The notes beneath the pieces were generated by a model, which was not told where the DNA came from, did not search any database, and saw only the letters and a program-made list of their open reading frames with translations. Shown here piece after piece: positions 8,774 through 16,560 of a stretch of DNA of 59,189 bases (position 1 is the first letter of the stretch; each line of letters starts with the position of its first letter). Both the position numbers and the translations under genes were made by a program. The DNA lies in the NCBI GenBank assembly GCA_046538375.1, contig JBKHJA010000001.1, forward strand, positions 1-59,189, read 5' to 3'. Source of the stretch: JBKHJA01 sp046538375. GTDB taxonomy: Bacteria; Acidobacteriota; Aminicenantia; Aminicenantales; Aminicenantaceae.

Positions 8774-10178
8774 GTTCTTCCTCCGCAGCCATTTTTACGG
8801 CCTGGTAAAGACCTCTCATCTTGCTCAATGTCTCCTGGTATTCCATGGAAGGAATGGAATCAGCCACGATTCCTGCTCCGGCCTGAAGGTAGTATTTTCC
8901 TTTCTGATGGATGATCATCCGGATAGCAATGCACATATCCATATTTCCGTCTAAACCGAAATAGCCAACCGCCCCTGCATAGGGGCCTCTTCTTGTTCTT
9001 TCCAGCTCCTCGATGATTTCCATAGCCCTGATTTTAGGAGCGCCCGTGACCGTGCCGGCCGGAAAAGCGGCTGCGAAGAGATCCAGAGCATCAAAACGAG
9101 GATCTAACCTGCCTCTTACTTCTGAGACCAGATGCATCACATGGGAGTATTTTTCCAAATTCATTTTTTGCTCGATTCTTATGGTGCGAGGCACACAGAC
9201 TTTTCCCAGGTCATTCCTTGCCAGGTCCACCAGCATCACGTGTTCGGCTTTTTCTTTCTCGCTTCCAAATAGCTCCTCTGCCAATCGGCTGTCTTCCCGG
9301 GGGTTCCTTCCTCTGGGCCGGGTGCCGGCTATAGGATGGAGAGAAGCCCTTGTATTGGTTAGCCTGACCAGAGCTTCAGGCGAGGAACCCACCAGTTGAA
9401 AGGAATCGAAATCTAAACAGAACATATATGGAGACGGATTGATCATCCGAAGCTTTCTGTAAGTCTGGAAAGGGGAGGCTGGAGTTTTACCTGAAAACCG
9501 TTGGGAGAGGACCACTTGAAGAATGTCTCCCTCCAGAATATATTCCTTGGCTTTCTCCACCGCCTTCTCGAATTCTCTCTCCTTGAAGTTTGGTCGGGGC
9601 TTCTTGAGTTGGAATTTCTGTTGAGGTTCCTTTTTCCTGGTTAAAGGGGCCTTTATCGCCCGGACGATTCTCTCTATCCTGTTCAAAGTGGTCTGTTTTT
9701 CTTCATTTGATCCTTTCAAGGCAATAATCTTGGCTCTGTGCTTAAGATGGTCAAAGACCAATATCTCTTTGACCAGGTAAAGAATGCCCTCGGGCAGGTC
9801 AAGCTCAGAGGCCAGATGATAGGGAAGGATTTCTAAATGACGGACCAAATCGTAGCTCAAATAGCCTACCCAGCCGCCCAGAAAAGGAGGTAGTTCTTGA
9901 CTGCTTTTGACTTTACAGGAAAAGAGTATCTGCCGGACCTTTTGTAGGAAATTCTGCCTCTGGAAAGAGATCTCCTGGCCGTCCAGGATCATCTTTTTTT
10001 TGTTGATTATCAGGGTAGAAGAAGGATTGAGTCCTATGAAAGAGTAGCGGCCAAGCTTTTCTCCTTTTTCCACACTTTCCAGAAGGAATTTGGCTCCAAC
10101 TGTCTGCAGCTTAAGGAAAGCTGAGACAGGAGTGTCCAGGTCCACTCCGATTTCTCTCCATACAGGAAAAAGCTTCAT
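8754..10178 (-). CDS. trpE: Anthranilate synthase component I
   Basis: TrpE makes anthranilate from chorismate and ammonia. An LLES motif about 33 residues from the start is the tryptophan feedback site, and the chorismate-binding core shows PSPYMFCLDF, PIAGTRPRGR, DLARNDLGKV and the C-terminal GAGIVADS. I placed the start at the ATG at 10178 (MKLFPV), which has GGAAAGGA about 8 bases upstream. In-frame ATGs further upstream fall on the Shine-Dalgarno or inside the attenuator terminator, so they are unlikely. The gene is about 474 residues and is the first structural gene after the attenuator. Confidence 0.95.
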   Translation of the reverse strand: MKLFPVWREIGVDLDTPVSAFLKLQTVGAKFLLESVEKGEKLGRYSFIGLNPSSTLIINKKKMILDGQEISFQRQNFLQKVRQILFSCKVKSSQELPPFLGGWVGYLSYDLVRHLEILPYHLASELDLPEGILYLVKEILVFDHLKHRAKIIALKGSNEEKQTTLNRIERIVRAIKAPLTRKKEPQQKFQLKKPRPNFKEREFEKAVEKAKEYILEGDILQVVLSQRFSGKTPASPFQTYRKLRMINPSPYMFCLDFDSFQLVGSSPEALVRLTNTRASLHPIAGTRPRGRNPREDSRLAEELFGSEKEKAEHVMLVDLARNDLGKVCVPRTIRIEQKMNLEKYSHVMHLVSEVRGRLDPRFDALDLFAAAFPAGTVTGAPKIRAMEIIEELERTRRGPYAGAVGYFGLDGNMDMCIAIRMIIHQKGKYYLQAGAGIVADSIPSMEYQETLSKMRGLYQAVKMAAEEEHDPADR

Positions 10179-10206
10179 GTTTTCTATCCTTTCCATCCTC
10201 CTGAAT

Positions 10207-10250
10207 AAAAAAAGACCCACTCATTCTCTGGGAATTGAGTGGGTCTTTTT
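10207..10250 (-). terminator. trp attenuator: intrinsic terminator (3:4 hairpin)
   Basis: On the minus strand two perfectly complementary arms, AAAAAGACCCACTCA (10236-10250) and TGAGTGGGTCTTTTT (10209-10223), flank a 12-base loop and end in a run of seven T. This is a strong rho-independent terminator located before the first structural gene trpE, which is the mark of attenuation rather than of an operon end. Confidence 0.95.
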
Positions 10251-10338
10251 AGATTCTTATTTGGAGGGTTACGAAAGGGACAGTATCTTTACAGACCCAC
10301 CCTTGTGTACCACCAGTAATAGTAGCAAGAGCGGGTCT
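10236..10338 (-). promoter_or_regulatory. trp attenuator: alternative 1:2 and 2:3 (antiterminator) pairings
   Basis: Segment 1 (10326-10338) reads AGACCCGCTCTTG and segment 2 (10293-10305) reads CAAGGGTGGGTCT on the minus strand; they pair over 13 positions with G-U pairs. The Tyr/Trp codons lie in the loop between them. Segment 2 also pairs over about 10 positions with segment 3, the 5' arm of the terminator. A ribosome stalled at the Tyr/Trp codons would cover segment 1, let 2 pair with 3 and stop the terminator forming. A ribosome that reaches the leader stop codon would cover segment 2 and allow termination. The geometry matches the E. coli trp scheme. Confidence 0.88.
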
Positions 10339-10375
10339 TTATGGTTATTTTTCTTTCAGCCCTTTCGTTTTTCAT
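10289..10375 (-). CDS. trpL: trp operon leader peptide with Tyr/Trp control codons
   Basis: A 28-residue open frame MKNERAERKIT... ends with CYYYWWYTRVGL and a TAA stop. The run of three Tyr, two Trp and one Tyr codons is placed just after segment 1 of the attenuator, where a stalled ribosome would favour antitermination. There is no Phe codon, which fits an operon containing trp and tyr genes but no phe-specific gene. The ATG begins 8 bases downstream of the end of the -10 box, so the transcript is predicted to be leaderless or nearly so; an in-frame ATG at 10384 lies inside the -10 region and would not be transcribed. Confidence 0.88.
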   Translation of the reverse strand: MKNERAERKITIKTRSCYYYWWYTRVGL

Positions 10376-10382
10376 CTGTCTC

Positions 10383-10410
10383 ATTATAGTGGGACAAGAA
10401 TATTTGTCAA
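10383..10410 (-). promoter_or_regulatory. Sigma70-type promoter of the aromatic super-operon
   Basis: On the minus strand TTGACA (10405-10410) and TATAAT (10383-10388) are separated by 16 bases. Both hexamers are perfect consensus. Transcription should begin near 10375, at the leader peptide ATG. Confidence 0.85.
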
Positions 10411-10506
10411 GTTTTTTATGAGAAAAAATGAAGTATAGGAAGCATCTTTTTAATCCGGAAAAAAAGATGTTTACTGAAGCATAAAATTTCGGAAAAAAAA
10501 TTCCGC
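10411..10506. other. AT-rich spacer with two dyads between divergent trp and his promoters
   Basis: This stretch separates the two promoter -35 boxes. It holds two A/T-tract palindromes, ATCTTTTT...AAAAAGAT (10444-10468) and CGGAA...TTCCG (10490-10505); the second abuts the his -35 box. They could be operators or simply curved DNA upstream elements. I see no gene here. Confidence 0.35.
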
Positions 10507-10535
10507 TTGACAATTTAATTTTACTTTTTTATATT
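10507..10535 (+). promoter_or_regulatory. Sigma70-type promoter of the histidine operon
   Basis: TTGACA (10507-10512) and TATATT (10530-10535) are spaced by 17 bases, a near-consensus promoter pointing to hisG. The predicted start is near 10542, leaving a roughly 240-base untranslated leader. Confidence 0.75.
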
Positions 10536-10542
10536 TCTTTTA

Positions 10543-10608
10543 ATGAATTTCGTAGAAAAGTATTTCATCAAGTACTGCAGAGTCAAATCACACCTCCATT
10601 GTAACTAA
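10543..10608 (+). CDS. Possible short leader ORF upstream of hisG
   Basis: A 21-codon frame begins at an ATG located 8 bases past the -10 box, the same arrangement as trpL on the other strand, and ends in KSHLHCN with two His codons. A AATCTCAAAA/TTTTGAGATT hairpin follows at 10635-10660 but lacks a T run, so a classical his attenuator is not demonstrated. The remaining leader up to hisG shows no T-box motif. I give it as a weak candidate only. Confidence 0.25.
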   Translation: MNFVEKYFIKYCRVKSHLHCN

Positions 10609-10780
10609 AATCCTTTCTTAACCATCCTCATCTTAATCTCAAAAGTCCTTTTTTGAGATTAGCTTGCTTCAAGAGCAACTCCCAAAAAAACCAAGGAAGG
10701 AAAATGAGCTTTTGGATAAGGAATTGTATTGAATTCAGAAAATTTGGAAGTTTTCTTATGGATAAATAAGGAGGCAGTCC

Positions 10781-11635
10781 ATGAAGAAAATAAAAATGGT
10801 TATTCCCAAGGGAAAAATGTTCAGCAGGGTGGCAGGACTTCTGGATGATTCCGGCATCATGCTGGAGACCAATGAGAGGAAATATATACCCCGAATCGGA
10901 GATCCTGAAATCGAGGCAAAAATCATGAAGCCCCAGAATATTGCCCAGCTTGTTGAATTAGGATCTCATGATATAGGATTCATAGGATACGACTGGATAG
11001 TTGAAACCGGCTCAAAAGTTGTTGAGGTGATGGATTTGAGATTGGATCCCGTAAAAATTGTGGCGGCTGCATCTTTGGATTTGAAAGAAAGCGAGCTTAA
11101 AAACAGAAAGATCATGGTGGCTTCAGAATATGAGAACATTTCGCGAAAATATCTAGAAAAAGAAAATTACCACTATATGCTGATCCGAACATTCGGCACC
11201 ACGGAAGCTTTTCCACCTCAGGATGCTGATATGATTATTGATAATACCGCCACCGGTCAGACACTGAAAGAACACAACTTGAAGGTGATCGCCGAGATCA
11301 TGGATTCCTCAACCCGTTTTATCGCCAATCAGAATGCTGTAAAAAATAGCTGGAAAAGAAAGAAAATAGACGAGCTGAAAATGCTGTTCAATGCCGTGTT
11401 GAATGCGAGGGACCGAGTCATGCTGGAAATGAATATCCCTTCTCATAAACTGGAAGAGGTTGTCCGCATCCTGCCCTGCATGCGGGCGCCCACTGTTTCC
11501 CCGCTGTATAAGGATATGGGCTATGCGGTGAAAGCTGCTGTCAAGAAAAAGGAGACGGTCAAGCTGATACCCCTGCTGAAGAAGATCGGTGCCACTGATA
11601 TCCTGGAGTATGAATTCAAAAAGGTGGTCATATGA
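10781..11635 (+). CDS. hisG: ATP phosphoribosyltransferase, long form
   Basis: HisG condenses ATP with PRPP, the first histidine step. The 284-residue length and the C-terminal domain ending MLEMNIPSHKLEEVVRIL onwards identify the long, hexameric form, with its ACT-like regulatory domain, which does not need HisZ. The PRPP-binding region appears as DNTATGQTL near residue 155. The start has GGAGG upstream. It opens the his operon, and the following gene hisC starts in the overlapping ATGA. Confidence 0.95.
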   Translation: MKKIKMVIPKGKMFSRVAGLLDDSGIMLETNERKYIPRIGDPEIEAKIMKPQNIAQLVELGSHDIGFIGYDWIVETGSKVVEVMDLRLDPVKIVAAASLDLKESELKNRKIMVASEYENISRKYLEKENYHYMLIRTFGTTEAFPPQDADMIIDNTATGQTLKEHNLKVIAEIMDSSTRFIANQNAVKNSWKRKKIDELKMLFNAVLNARDRVMLEMNIPSHKLEEVVRILPCMRAPTVSPLYKDMGYAVKAAVKKKETVKLIPLLKKIGATDILEYEFKKVVI

Positions 11636-12693
11636 AAGGGATGATAAAAGAGGCTGTTCTTAAGCTTGGCGGTTATTCTGTTGCTCAGGATTTCTCAAGG
11701 GTAAAGCTCAACCAGAACGAATCGCCGGTTGATATCCCCACTGAAGTCAAGGAGGAGATACTCAGGAGGCTGAAGGCGGTCCATTGGAACAGATATCCTC
11801 CTTCAGAAGCAGATTCTTTGATCCAGAAAATTGCCCATTATGCCGGTTGTTCTACCTCCAGAGTCATGGTGGGCAGCGGTTCTAACGAGTTGATTCAGGC
11901 TTTCATTTATGCCGTTTGTGATTCAGGGGACAGTATATTGGTTGTTCAACCTGGCTTTTCGATCTATAAAAGAGTGGCCAAAGTGATGAACATCAATGTT
12001 GTTGAAGTCCCTTTAAAAGAAGATTTCAGTTTTGATGTGGAAGCCATCATAGAGAGAGAAAAAAAGGCAAAACTTGTGATTTTGGCTTCTCCTCACAATC
12101 CGACGGGGACCGCTTTAAAGTTTGAGGAGATCAAGAGGATAGCCCTGAATTTCAATGGAATGGTCGCTGTGGATGAAGCTTATTATGGGTTTCACAGAGA
12201 AACAGCGCAGGGGCTCATCGATGAACTGAATAATATAGTCATTTTTAGGACTTTCTCCAAAGCATTGGGATTGGCAGGCATCCGGCTGGGCTACTTATTG
12301 GGCAGAGAAGAGACGGTTAGGGAATTGCTCAAATCCAGGCTTCCTTTTTCGCCAGGAATTTTTCAACAGGTGGCTGGTGAGGTGGCTTTGGAGAAGATAA
12401 AAGTTATTGAACAAAATGTGGATAGGATCATAGAGGAAAGAGAGAGGCTGTTTCGCCGATTGAAGGAGATTAGACATATCCAGCCCATTCCATCCCACGC
12501 CAATTTTCTATTGTTTGAATCAAAGCATTGGTCTGGAAAGGAGCTGTATGAGCGTCTCTACGAAAACGGAGTGGTTGTGCGGTATTTCCATGTTCTCAGG
12601 CTAAAAAATATGCTGAGGGTGACCGTGGGAACACCTGAGGAGAATGATATTTTCCTGGAAAAAATGGAACAAATAACCGAGAGGAATTTATAG
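11632..12693 (+). CDS. hisC: Histidinol-phosphate aminotransferase
   Basis: HisC transfers an amino group from glutamate to imidazole acetol phosphate. It is a fold-type I PLP enzyme with LASPHNPTGT for cofactor contacts and FSKALGLAGIRLGYL containing the Schiff-base Lys. At 353 residues it is of normal length. NQNESP near the N-terminus is also typical of HisC. It overlaps hisG by ATGA and the next gene by one base of its TAG stop. Confidence 0.95.
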   Translation: MKGMIKEAVLKLGGYSVAQDFSRVKLNQNESPVDIPTEVKEEILRRLKAVHWNRYPPSEADSLIQKIAHYAGCSTSRVMVGSGSNELIQAFIYAVCDSGDSILVVQPGFSIYKRVAKVMNINVVEVPLKEDFSFDVEAIIEREKKAKLVILASPHNPTGTALKFEEIKRIALNFNGMVAVDEAYYGFHRETAQGLIDELNNIVIFRTFSKALGLAGIRLGYLLGREETVRELLKSRLPFSPGIFQQVAGEVALEKIKVIEQNVDRIIEERERLFRRLKEIRHIQPIPSHANFLLFESKHWSGKELYERLYENGVVVRYFHVLRLKNMLRVTVGTPEENDIFLEKMEQITERNL

Positions 12694-13367
12694 TGAGAAC
12701 AGTTCTTTTTGATATGGATGGTGTGCTGGTGGATGTTTCCCGTTCCTACCGTTTGGCCGTGAAAAAAACCGTCCAGCATTTTGTTGACCGAGCCATCAGT
12801 TTCTCCCAGATTCAGGAATACAAAAACAGAGGCGGATTTAACAATGATTGGGATCTTACCCAAAAAATTCTTAAGGATTATGGAAAAAGGATCACCAAGA
12901 AGGCAGTCATCCGTATTTTTCAGGGTATCTATCTTGGAGAGAATTATGATGGGCTGATCAAAAACGAAAAGTGGCTGCTGGATGTGAAAATCCTTGAAAA
13001 TATCAAAAGGAGATACAAGCTGGGAATCGTCACCGGAAGGCCCAGGAAAGAAACCTGTTATACTGTGGAGAGATTTGGCACCGAGTCCTATTTTTCTGTT
13101 CTGGTCACCATGGATGATATGCCTCCAGAAAAAGCCAAGCCAGATCCGTTGGGCATCAGATTGGCATTGAGGCGCCTGCATGCTGGTGAGGCCTATTATA
13201 TCGGGGATACCATCGATGATATGATGGCTGCCCGCAGAGCCGATGTCATTCCCATCGGTGTAGCCAGTGACGCCGTTGGTTATGAAAGGCAGACAGATCT
13301 TCTCCTCCGCAGCGGGGCACGATGGGTCTTGAGGGATATCAATGACATCCAGGAGATACTGAAATGA
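12693..13367 (+). CDS. HAD-superfamily phosphatase, probable histidinol-phosphatase
   Basis: The 224-residue protein has all HAD motifs: DMDGVLVD at the N-terminus (nucleophile and acid Asp), TGRP, the Lys in KAKPDP, and GDTIDD. The cap is alpha-helical (subfamily IA). It begins with a GTG sharing a base with the hisC stop and overlaps hisB by ATGA. The operon otherwise lacks a histidinol-phosphatase: hisB here is only the dehydratase domain and no PHP-type HisK or HisN is present. The inferred role is therefore dephosphorylation of histidinol phosphate. Substrate assignment rests on context. Confidence 0.7.
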   Translation: MRTVLFDMDGVLVDVSRSYRLAVKKTVQHFVDRAISFSQIQEYKNRGGFNNDWDLTQKILKDYGKRITKKAVIRIFQGIYLGENYDGLIKNEKWLLDVKILENIKRRYKLGIVTGRPRKETCYTVERFGTESYFSVLVTMDDMPPEKAKPDPLGIRLALRRLHAGEAYYIGDTIDDMMAARRADVIPIGVASDAVGYERQTDLLLRSGARWVLRDINDIQEILK

Positions 13368-13972
13368 GCCGCAGAGCAAGCTATGAGAGAAGAACAAAAG
13401 AGACAGAAATATCTGCTTCTGTGAATTTGGATGGAAAAGGCATACACGATATCGATACGCCTGTAGGCTTTCTTACCCATATGCTGGAAACATTTGCTAT
13501 TCATGGTTTATTTGATATCCGTTTAAAAGCCAGAGGCGATTTCCATGTTGACCAGCATCACCTGATCGAAGACTGCGGCCTTGTTTTGGGCAGGGCGTTT
13601 CACAAAGCGCTGGGAGACAGGAAAGGCATCAACAGAGCGGGATATTTTGTTTATCCCATGGATGAAGCGCTGGCCGTGGTGGCAGTGGATATGGGAGGAA
13701 GGCCTTATCTTCAGTATGATGTGACTTTCAGACGGCGGTTCTGCGGCCGTATGGATACTGATTTGCTGGAGGATTTTTTTCAGGCATTTTCTGTCAGCTT
13801 GAAGGCCAACATTGCTGTCCGCATGCCTTATGGCCGAAGTGACCACCATAAGATGGAGGCCATATTCAAAGCTTTCGGTAAAGCGTTTAGGATGGCCTGT
13901 TCCAAAAACCCCATAGAGATACAAAATATTCCCAGCACAAAAGGAGTGATTGATCATGATCGGGATCGTTGA
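13364..13972 (+). CDS. hisB: Imidazoleglycerol-phosphate dehydratase
   Basis: HisB dehydrates imidazole glycerol phosphate to imidazole acetol phosphate. The metal-binding motifs HMLETFAIHG, HHLIEDCGLVLG and RSDHHKMEAIFKAFG are intact. At 202 residues it is the monofunctional form, without the N-terminal phosphatase found in enterobacteria, consistent with the separate HAD gene just upstream. Confidence 0.97.
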   Translation: MSRRASYERRTKETEISASVNLDGKGIHDIDTPVGFLTHMLETFAIHGLFDIRLKARGDFHVDQHHLIEDCGLVLGRAFHKALGDRKGINRAGYFVYPMDEALAVVAVDMGGRPYLQYDVTFRRRFCGRMDTDLLEDFFQAFSVSLKANIAVRMPYGRSDHHKMEAIFKAFGKAFRMACSKNPIEIQNIPSTKGVIDHDRDR

Positions 13973-14555
13973 TTACGGGGCTGGAAACCTCAATTCAGTG
14001 AAAAAGGCATTTGATTTTCTAAAAAGAGAGAGCAAAATATTGAAATCAGCAGCTGAATTTACATCCATCAACCGCCTTGTCCTTCCTGGAGTGGGCTCTT
14101 TTGGTCATGCCATGGAGAGAATCAGAGCCACCAGGCTTTACGGTCCCATAAAAGCGTGGATTGAGTCAGGAAGACCTTTTCTGGGAATCTGTCTGGGACT
14201 TCATCTTCTTTTTGAATCCAGTGAAGAATCTGAAAGAATTGAAGGATTATCGGTTTTCAAGGGGACTTGCAGGAGGTTTACTGAGAAGAAAGTCCCTCAA
14301 ATCGGATGGAACAACATTCGGTTTGAGAGAGAAATCAATTTGTTAAGGGGGATTCGAAACGGCGAGTTTTTTTATTTTATCCACAGTTATTATGCGGTTC
14401 CTGAAGAGAGAGAAGTGGCAGTGGCCGCATCACATTATGGTGTAAATTACACTTCCATAGCCCTGAGAGGAAACGTGTTGGGGATTCAGTTTCATCCTGA
14501 AAAAAGCGGCCCAGCGGGCCTGAAGCTGCTTCAAAATTGGGTGGAGCGATGCTGA
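13956..14555 (+). CDS. hisH: Imidazole glycerol phosphate synthase, glutaminase subunit
   Basis: HisH supplies ammonia to HisF. The catalytic Cys is in FLGICLGLHLLF and the His-Glu pair in IQFHPEKSG; VDYGAGN at the start is a HisH hallmark. I chose the ATG at 13956, which has AGGAG about 9 bases upstream, rather than the TTG two codons earlier. The gene overlaps hisB by 17 bases and hisF by 7. Confidence 0.95.
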   Translation: MIGIVDYGAGNLNSVKKAFDFLKRESKILKSAAEFTSINRLVLPGVGSFGHAMERIRATRLYGPIKAWIESGRPFLGICLGLHLLFESSEESERIEGLSVFKGTCRRFTEKKVPQIGWNNIRFEREINLLRGIRNGEFFYFIHSYYAVPEEREVAVAASHYGVNYTSIALRGNVLGIQFHPEKSGPAGLKLLQNWVERC

Positions 14556-15301
14556 CTGTAAGAATTATTCCCTGTCTTGATGTTGAAGACGGGAAAGTGG
14601 TCAAAGGGATAAAATTTAAAGGAATCCGGTATGCCGGAGATCCGGAGGAACTTGCCGGTTTGTATAACCACCAGGGGGCTGATGAGATCATCTTTCTTGA
14701 TATTGCAGCCACTTACAAAAGCCGGAAAATCATGATAGATGTGGTGGAGAAAGTATCCAAAAAGGTCTTTGTTCCCCTGACCGTAGGAGGGGGAATCAGA
14801 AATATCCAGGATATGAGAGAGCTGCTCAACGCCGGCGCTGATAAGGTTTCCATCTGTTCAGCTGCCCTTGAGAACCCGGAACTGATTAGAGACGGGGCTG
14901 CGGTCTTCGGTTCCCAGTGCATGGTTCTTTCCATTGATGCCAAAAGGATGGATGATTCGTGGCACGCCTTTGTCAAAGGAGGAAGGGAGGATACAGGAAT
15001 CGATGCCTTGGAATGGGCCCAAAGAGGCGAACAGCTTGGAGCCGGTGAGATTCTCCTCAATTCCATCGACTCTGATGGGACAAGGGCAGGTTATGATCTT
15101 GAATTGACCAGACGGGTCTCAGAAAAGGCTTCTATTCCTGTCATCGCTTCTGGAGGTGCTGGGAATTTAAACCAGATTTTTGAAGCCATTGAAACCGGAA
15201 AAGCAGACGCCGTTCTTGTTGCCTCTTTACTCCATTATAAAGAATACAGTGTTTCAGATATCAAAAGCTATCTAAAAAAGAGATGGATTAGAATCAGATG
15301 A
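14549..15301 (+). CDS. hisF: Imidazole glycerol phosphate synthase, cyclase subunit
   Basis: HisF is the TIM-barrel subunit that makes IGP and AICAR from PRFAR and ammonia. IIPCLDVEDGKVVKG contains the first catalytic Asp; LSIDAKRM carries the second; SIDSDGTRAGYD and VIASGGAGN are the phosphate-binding loops. The ATG at 14549 (MLTVRII) is the conserved start; an ATG four codons earlier is in frame but has no better ribosome-binding site. It overlaps hisH and the next gene. Confidence 0.96.
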   Translation: MLTVRIIPCLDVEDGKVVKGIKFKGIRYAGDPEELAGLYNHQGADEIIFLDIAATYKSRKIMIDVVEKVSKKVFVPLTVGGGIRNIQDMRELLNAGADKVSICSAALENPELIRDGAAVFGSQCMVLSIDAKRMDDSWHAFVKGGREDTGIDALEWAQRGEQLGAGEILLNSIDSDGTRAGYDLELTRRVSEKASIPVIASGGAGNLNQIFEAIETGKADAVLVASLLHYKEYSVSDIKSYLKKRWIRIR

Positions 15302-16560
15302 TCATTTCTTCCATAGATCTCCATAAAGGTAAAGCTGTTCAATTAAAACAGGGGCGGAAAAAAATGCTTGAACGAGATGATCTTCTTACCCTGGCTGGAG
15401 AGTTTTCAAAATTTGGTGAAATCGCCGTGGTAGACTTGGATGCTGCCTTTGGTAACGGCAACAACGATGCGGCCATCCAGCAAATATGCCAGGTCGCAGA
15501 ATGTCGGGTTGGAGGAGGAATAAGAAGTATTGATCGGGCAACAGAAATTCTCGGTTTGGGAGCAGAAAAAATTATCATCGGCACCAAAGCCTTTGAAAAG
15601 AACAGGGTCAACCACCAATTTTTAAAGTCCCTGTGTTCAGTCATCGGCAAAAACAGAGTGGTGGTGGCCATCGATTCCTTTGAGGGAGAGATCGTCGTGC
15701 ACGGCTGGCAGCGCAGAACAGGATTGAACTTTGAGACCGTTTTAAAAGAAGTGGAAAACTACACTTCAGAATTTCTTTTTACCTGTGTGGAAAGAGAGGG
15801 CATGATGAAAGGAACAGACTTTGGCCTGATTAAGGATTTAAGAGCGGCTACGGATTTACCCATCACAGCCGCTGGGGGGATATCGGCTCTACATGAAATC
15901 GAGAAATTATCTAGACTTGGGGTCAATGTCCAGTTAGGCATGGCTCTTTATACAGAAAAAATCAGCTTGCCCCATGCCTTCATGGCCTCGCTGAGGTGGG
16001 ATAAAGATTTGATTCCTACTGTAACCGTGGATACTGGATCACAGGTGTTGATGCTGGCTTACAGCAGCAGGGAGTCTTTGGGCAGGACTTTTGAGACAGG
16101 TAGAGTCTGGTATTTTTCCCGCTCCAGAAATAAGCTCTGGATGAAAGGGGAGACTTCTGGGAACTTTCAGAAATTTCTGAAGGTCAGGACAGACTGTGAC
16201 GGCGATGCCTTGTTGATGACAGTCGATCAAAAAGGAAACGCCTGCCACACCGGAACATATTCTTGTTTTGGGAATAAAGCCTTTTCTCTGAAGGAGCTTT
16301 ATGATGTCCTCTTAGATAGAATGAAAAATCCCTCACCTGAATCTTATACATCCTCTTTAACAGAAAAAGCGTTAGGGAAGAAAATCATGGAAGAAGCAGA
16401 AGAATTGGCGGAGGCACGGAAAAAAGAAGAAATTATCTGGGAGACAGCCGATATGCTCTATTTTATCAGTGTTCTCCTCGCCAAAAAGGATGTTCCTTTA
16501 GATGCCGTCTTCCAGGAACTCAAACTGCGAAGGAGAACTCCAAAAAAAGAGAAAGAGTGA
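15298..16560 (+). CDS. hisA/hisIE: Trifunctional HisA-HisI-HisE fusion protein
   Basis: Three histidine enzymes are joined in one 420-residue chain. Residues 1-232 form the HisA barrel (ProFAR isomerase) with catalytic D7 in SIDLHKGK and D126 in VAIDSFEGEIVVHGW, and GGG/GG phosphate loops. Residues about 235-328 are HisI (PRA-CH), with YFSRSRNKLWMKGETSG and the zinc cysteines C300, C316, C323 at exactly the family spacing of 16 and 7. Residues about 345-412 are HisE (PRA-PH), with EEAEEL and ETADMLY. HisI-HisE fusions are common, but HisA joined in front is not usual to my knowledge. The three catalyse steps 2, 3 and 4 in sequence. It overlaps hisF by ATGA. Confidence 0.92.
   Translation: MIISSIDLHKGKAVQLKQGRKKMLERDDLLTLAGEFSKFGEIAVVDLDAAFGNGNNDAAIQQICQVAECRVGGGIRSIDRATEILGLGAEKIIIGTKAFEKNRVNHQFLKSLCSVIGKNRVVVAIDSFEGEIVVHGWQRRTGLNFETVLKEVENYTSEFLFTCVEREGMMKGTDFGLIKDLRAATDLPITAAGGISALHEIEKLSRLGVNVQLGMALYTEKISLPHAFMASLRWDKDLIPTVTVDTGSQVLMLAYSSRESLGRTFETGRVWYFSRSRNKLWMKGETSGNFQKFLKVRTDCDGDALLMTVDQKGNACHTGTYSCFGNKAFSLKELYDVLLDRMKNPSPESYTSSLTEKALGKKIMEEAEELAEARKKEEIIWETADMLYFISVLLAKKDVPLDAVFQELKLRRRTPKKEKE

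Noticed and set aside
10376..10513. A longer frame upstream of the trp leader peptide
   Set aside because: It contains the promoter itself, so its upstream part cannot be on the transcript.
10543..10780. T-box or other known riboswitch ahead of hisG
   Set aside because: No T-box antiterminator sequence and no terminator with a T run are present in the his leader.
12558..13397. A 279-codon frame antisense to the HAD and hisB genes
   Set aside because: It is the mirror of well-conserved genes and shows no protein family features or ribosome-binding site.
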